Origin: Methylobacterium brachythecii
Lineage (GTDB): Bacteria; Pseudomonadota; Alphaproteobacteria; Rhizobiales; Beijerinckiaceae
NCBI RefSeq assembly: GCF_014196345.1
Contig: NZ_JACIDN010000002.1
Coordinates: 704,657 to 768,656, forward strand
DNA length: 64,000 nucleotides
Reading direction: 5' to 3'
Each line of letters starts with the position of its first letter. Positions within the stretch are counted from its first letter, which is position 1. The notes under the pieces were generated by a model. It worked only from the letters and a program-made list of their open reading frames with translations. It did no database searches and was not told the origin of the DNA. The position numbers and the translations under genes were made by a program. Shown here piece after piece: positions 61,629 through 64,000 of the stretch.

Positions 61629-61820
61629 TCAGGAACCGAAGGCGGACAGGCCGGCAAACAGGGCGGCCGCGCCGAGCAGGCCGACGCCGAGCACGGCAAG
61701 GATCAGGTCGGAGACCCGCATCGGCGGCATCCGGGCCGCGCGAGCCCGAACCTGGGACCGGGGTCTGTGCTGGCGAAGGCCGGCCGAGGCGATGCGGGCT
61801 GGAGGCTGAGCGGGACGCAT
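61629..61820 (-). CDS. 63-residue protein between kdpA and kdpB
   Basis: A short frame whose ATG follows the kdpA stop by one base (TGAGATG). The first 30 residues are Arg/Ala/Pro-rich; the end, from MRVSDLILAVLGVGLLGAAALFAGLSAF, is one membrane helix. It may start at the later Met (61721) as a KdpF-like peptide. This place in a kdp operon usually has no gene, so it may be an extra small subunit. Confidence 0.6.
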   Translation of the reverse strand: MRPAQPPARIASAGLRQHRPRSQVRARAARMPPMRVSDLILAVLGVGLLGAAALFAGLSAFGS

Positions 61821-61821
61821 C

Positions 61822-63537
61822 TCAGCCTCCCGTCGCGAAGGTCTGGCCGGCGGAACCGGCGAAGTGCTCGACGATCGGGCCGAGCGCCAGGGACGGGAAG
61901 AAGGTCAGGCCGCCGACGATTAGGATGACACCGACCAGCAGACCGACGAACAGGCCACCATGCGTCGGGAAGGTCCCCGCGGAGGCCGGCAGCACCGCTT
62001 TGCCGGCCAAGGACCCGGCAATGGCGAGTGCCGGGATGATCACGAAGAACCGTCCCACCAGCATGCCGAAGCCGAGCGTGGTGTTGTAGAAGGGCGTGTT
62101 TCCGCTGAGCCCACCGAAAGCCGAGCCGTTATTCGCGGCTGCCGAGGTGAAGGCGTAGAGGATCTCGGAAAACCCGTGCGGCCCGGCATTGGCGGGTCCG
62201 GCGAGGCCGGCGGCGGTCACCGTGGCGAGCGCGGTGAAGCCGAGCATCATCAGCGGCAGGCAGAGCACGGCGAGCATCGCCATCTTCACCTCGCGCGCCT
62301 CGATCTTCTTGCCGAGATATTCCGGCGTGCGACCGACCATGAGCCCGGCCACAAAAATCGCGACGATCACGAAGACCAGCATGCCGTAGAGGCCGGCGCC
62401 CACGCCGCCGACGATGATCTCGCCGAGCTGCATGTTGATCATCGGGATCATGCCACCGAGCGCCGTGAAGGCGTCGTGCATGGCGTTGACCGCGCCGCAG
62501 GAGGCCGCCGTGGTCACCACCGCGAACAGCGCGGAGCCGACGATGCCGAAGCGGATTTCCTTGCCTTCGAGATTGCCGCCCGGCAGGCCCAGCGCATTCA
62601 GCACGGGGCTGCCGGCGCTCTCGGCCCAGTAGGTCACGACGGTACCGGCCAGGAACATCACCCCCATCGCGGCGAGGATGGCCCAGCCCTGGCGCTCGTC
62701 GCCGACCTTGCGGCCGAAGACGTTCGTCATCGCCGCACCGAGCGCGAAGATCGCGACCATCTGCACGAAGTTCGAGAGCGCCGTGGGGTTCTCGAAGGGA
62801 TGCGCGGCGTTGGCGTTGAAGAAGCCGCCGCCATTGGTGCCGAGCATCTTGATCGCAACCTGGCTGGCCACCGGCCCGACCGCGATCGTTTGCTTGACGC
62901 CTTCTAGCGTCGTCGCTTCCACGTAGGGGCCAAGAGTCTGCGGCATGCCCTGGAAGACCAGGAACAGGGCCAGGATCACGCAGAGCGGCAGCAGCACGTA
63001 GAGCGTGCAGCGGGTCAGATCGACCCAGAACGAGCCGACCGTCTTGGCCGAAGAGCGGGCGAAGCCGCGGACCAACGCCATCGCCAGGGCGATGCCGGTG
63101 GCGGCCGAGAGGAAGTTCTGATGGGTCAGCCCCAGCATCTGGGAGAGGTAGGAGAGCGTGCTCTCGCCACCGTAATTCTGCCAGTTGGTGTTGGTGACGA
63201 AGCTCGTGGCGGTGTTGAAGGCGAGGTCCGGCGCCACCGCCCCCTGCCCCGCCGGGTTCAGCGGCAGAAGGTCCTGTAAGCGCAGCACCGCGTAGAGCAG
63301 TACGAAGCCGAGGACGTGGAAGGCGAGCATGGCGAGGCCGTAACCGAGCCAGCCCTGCTCGTGGCGCGCATCGATCCCAGCGAGCCGATAGAGCGCGCGC
63401 TCGACCGGCACGAGCACCGGCGAGAGCAGGGTGCGCTCGCCATCGAAGACGCGGGCCATGTAGAAGCCGAGCGGCTTTGCGAGGGCCAGCACCGCCGCGC
63501 AGAACAGCGCGATCTGGATCCATCCGAGGAGGGTCAT
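61822..63537 (-). CDS. kdpA: KdpA potassium-channel-like subunit
   Basis: The potassium-translocating subunit, 571 residues with 10 or so membrane helices. It has the filter-like segments [13 protein letters not shown] and [19 protein letters not shown]. The ATG at 63537 gives [12 protein letters not shown]; the open frame further upstream is not coding. It is preceded by kdpF after 14 bp. Confidence 0.96.
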   Translation of the reverse strand: MTLLGWIQIALFCAAVLALAKPLGFYMARVFDGERTLLSPVLVPVERALYRLAGIDARHEQGWLGYGLAMLAFHVLGFVLLYAVLRLQDLLPLNPAGQGAVAPDLAFNTATSFVTNTNWQNYGGESTLSYLSQMLGLTHQNFLSAATGIALAMALVRGFARSSAKTVGSFWVDLTRCTLYVLLPLCVILALFLVFQGMPQTLGPYVEATTLEGVKQTIAVGPVASQVAIKMLGTNGGGFFNANAAHPFENPTALSNFVQMVAIFALGAAMTNVFGRKVGDERQGWAILAAMGVMFLAGTVVTYWAESAGSPVLNALGLPGGNLEGKEIRFGIVGSALFAVVTTAASCGAVNAMHDAFTALGGMIPMINMQLGEIIVGGVGAGLYGMLVFVIVAIFVAGLMVGRTPEYLGKKIEAREVKMAMLAVLCLPLMMLGFTALATVTAAGLAGPANAGPHGFSEILYAFTSAAANNGSAFGGLSGNTPFYNTTLGFGMLVGRFFVIIPALAIAGSLAGKAVLPASAGTFPTHGGLFVGLLVGVILIVGGLTFFPSLALGPIVEHFAGSAGQTFATGG

Positions 63538-63551
63538 GAGGGTGGGATCCT

Positions 63552-63641
63552 TCAGAACCGCTCGGGACGGACGAGGGCGTAGGCGAGGTAGGCGAGGAGG
63601 CCGGCGGCCGTCAGCGCGCCGAGCACGAGGTCGAGGGCCAC
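63552..63641 (-). CDS. kdpF: KdpF small subunit
   Basis: A 29-residue peptide, (M)[26 protein letters not shown], one helix ending in the LVRPE/RF signature of KdpF, which stabilises the KdpABC complex. It starts at GTG with GGAGG five bases upstream and lies just before kdpA. It is too short for most gene finders. Confidence 0.88.
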   Translation of the reverse strand: MALDLVLGALTAAGLLAYLAYALVRPERF

Positions 63642-63652
63642 GTGCACCTCCC

Positions 63653-63736
63653 TCAGAGCCGTTCGCAGACGAGAGCGTAGCCGGCCGCCACGCCAAAGAA
63701 GGCGAGGCCGGCGGCGATGAAGACGATGTCGAGCAT
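63653..63736 (-). CDS. 27-residue membrane peptide upstream of kdpF
   Basis: [27 protein letters not shown], a single helix with a Cys-Glu-Arg-Leu end. It starts at ATG and ends 11 bases before the kdpF start. Peptides ending in a YxxxCxRL pattern occur ahead of kdpF in other Rhizobiales as I recall, so this is probably real and a second small kdp peptide. Function unknown. Confidence 0.65.
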   Translation of the reverse strand: MLDIVFIAAGLAFFGVAAGYALVCERL

Positions 63737-63815
63737 GATGAATGCGTCCGGCGAGCGAATGCGCTCCAGGCCTTCACGAAAAGTGGCCTGCGCGGATCGA
63801 CTCGTGCCGGGAAGT

Positions 63816-63881
63816 GCATGAGGATTCGAGACGCTCGACACGTCGCGCGCATTAGGATCGCATGAGGATCGCATGAGGATC
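63816..63881. repeat. Tandem AGGATCGCATG repeats upstream of kdp
   Basis: AGGATCGCATG occurs twice in direct tandem (63854-63875) and a third partial copy AGGATC follows; GCATGAGGAT recurs at 63816-63825. The block is 80-145 bp upstream of the first kdp frame, where a KdpE binding region would lie, but may be a simple slippage repeat. Confidence 0.5.
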
Positions 63882-64000
63882 TGGGACACCGGAGAAAGCT
63901 TGGCAGCCTGGGCTTCCGGTTTCCGCAATCGCCCTCTCAAGGATCTTCCGGTTTTTTTTGAACCGTTTTGGTTTGTGTTTCGACCCATGGATCGAGGGGC

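Noticed and set aside
63949..63966. Terminator with an eight-T run near the right end
   Set aside because: The arms CGGTT/AACCG are only 5 bp and enclose the T-run rather than preceding it, so it does not fit an intrinsic terminator.

Overview
The window looks like chromosomal DNA of a high-GC alphaproteobacterium in the Methylobacterium/Methylorubrum group. The reasons are the base composition, a 557-residue formate-tetrahydrofolate ligase that closely matches the methylotroph enzyme FtfL as I remember it, a full oxalate-to-formate gene set, and gene orders typical of Rhizobiales (cox cluster next to thrC and an M16 peptidase; DUF2948-hisD-UPF0262-phosphatase). I saw no tRNA, rRNA, CRISPR array, prophage or insertion sequence.

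Layout. 1-4.7 kb: a propeller protein with a WGR-like N-terminus, small secreted or lipoprotein genes, an RsmB-type rRNA methyltransferase and an esterase. 5-15 kb: a long minus-strand run holding cytochrome c oxidase (ctaC, ctaD, ctaB, a 57-residue membrane protein, ctaG, subunit III), then DUF983, SURF1, a DUF4864 protein, thrC and an M16 peptidase. fdhD diverges from it. 18-24 kb: gltB and gltD (glutamate synthase) with a strong hairpin between them. 24-26 kb: an NTF2-like protein and a DUF459 SGNH hydrolase.

26-42 kb is the most interesting part: an oxalate island. It has a GntR/FCD regulator, two formyl-CoA transferases (frc), oxalyl-CoA decarboxylase (oxc), two oxalate/formate antiporter paralogues (oxlT), and accessory genes of unknown role: a CBS protein, a dimeric-barrel-like protein, a 594-residue P-loop protein, a PAS protein, OsmC and NTF2-like proteins, and two very small proteins. 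Seven copies of one 19-bp inverted repeat (TTGGTAT-N5-ATACCAA) sit upstream of its transcription units, and I saw none elsewhere. This looks like one regulon, probably run by the local GntR protein, and it links oxalate breakdown to uncharacterised genes. Formate made here could pass to FtfL (46 kb) and to formate dehydrogenase, which FdhD (15 kb) matures.

42-54 kb: a lytic transglycosylase whose N-terminus is encoded by a palindromic repeat, galE, galU, ftfL, a soluble chemoreceptor-like protein with inverted domain order, a class III aminotransferase, DUF2948-hisD-UPF0262-phosphatase and an NlpC/P60 protein. 54.9 kb: a 59-residue Rmf/CrpP-like gene. 55-63.7 kb: the kdp potassium operon in the order [27-residue ORF]-kdpF-kdpA-[63-residue ORF]-kdpB-kdpC-kdpD-kdpE, with copies of a ~110-bp palindromic repeat between kdpB/kdpC and kdpD/kdpE. 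Four full copies and one remnant of this repeat lie in the window.
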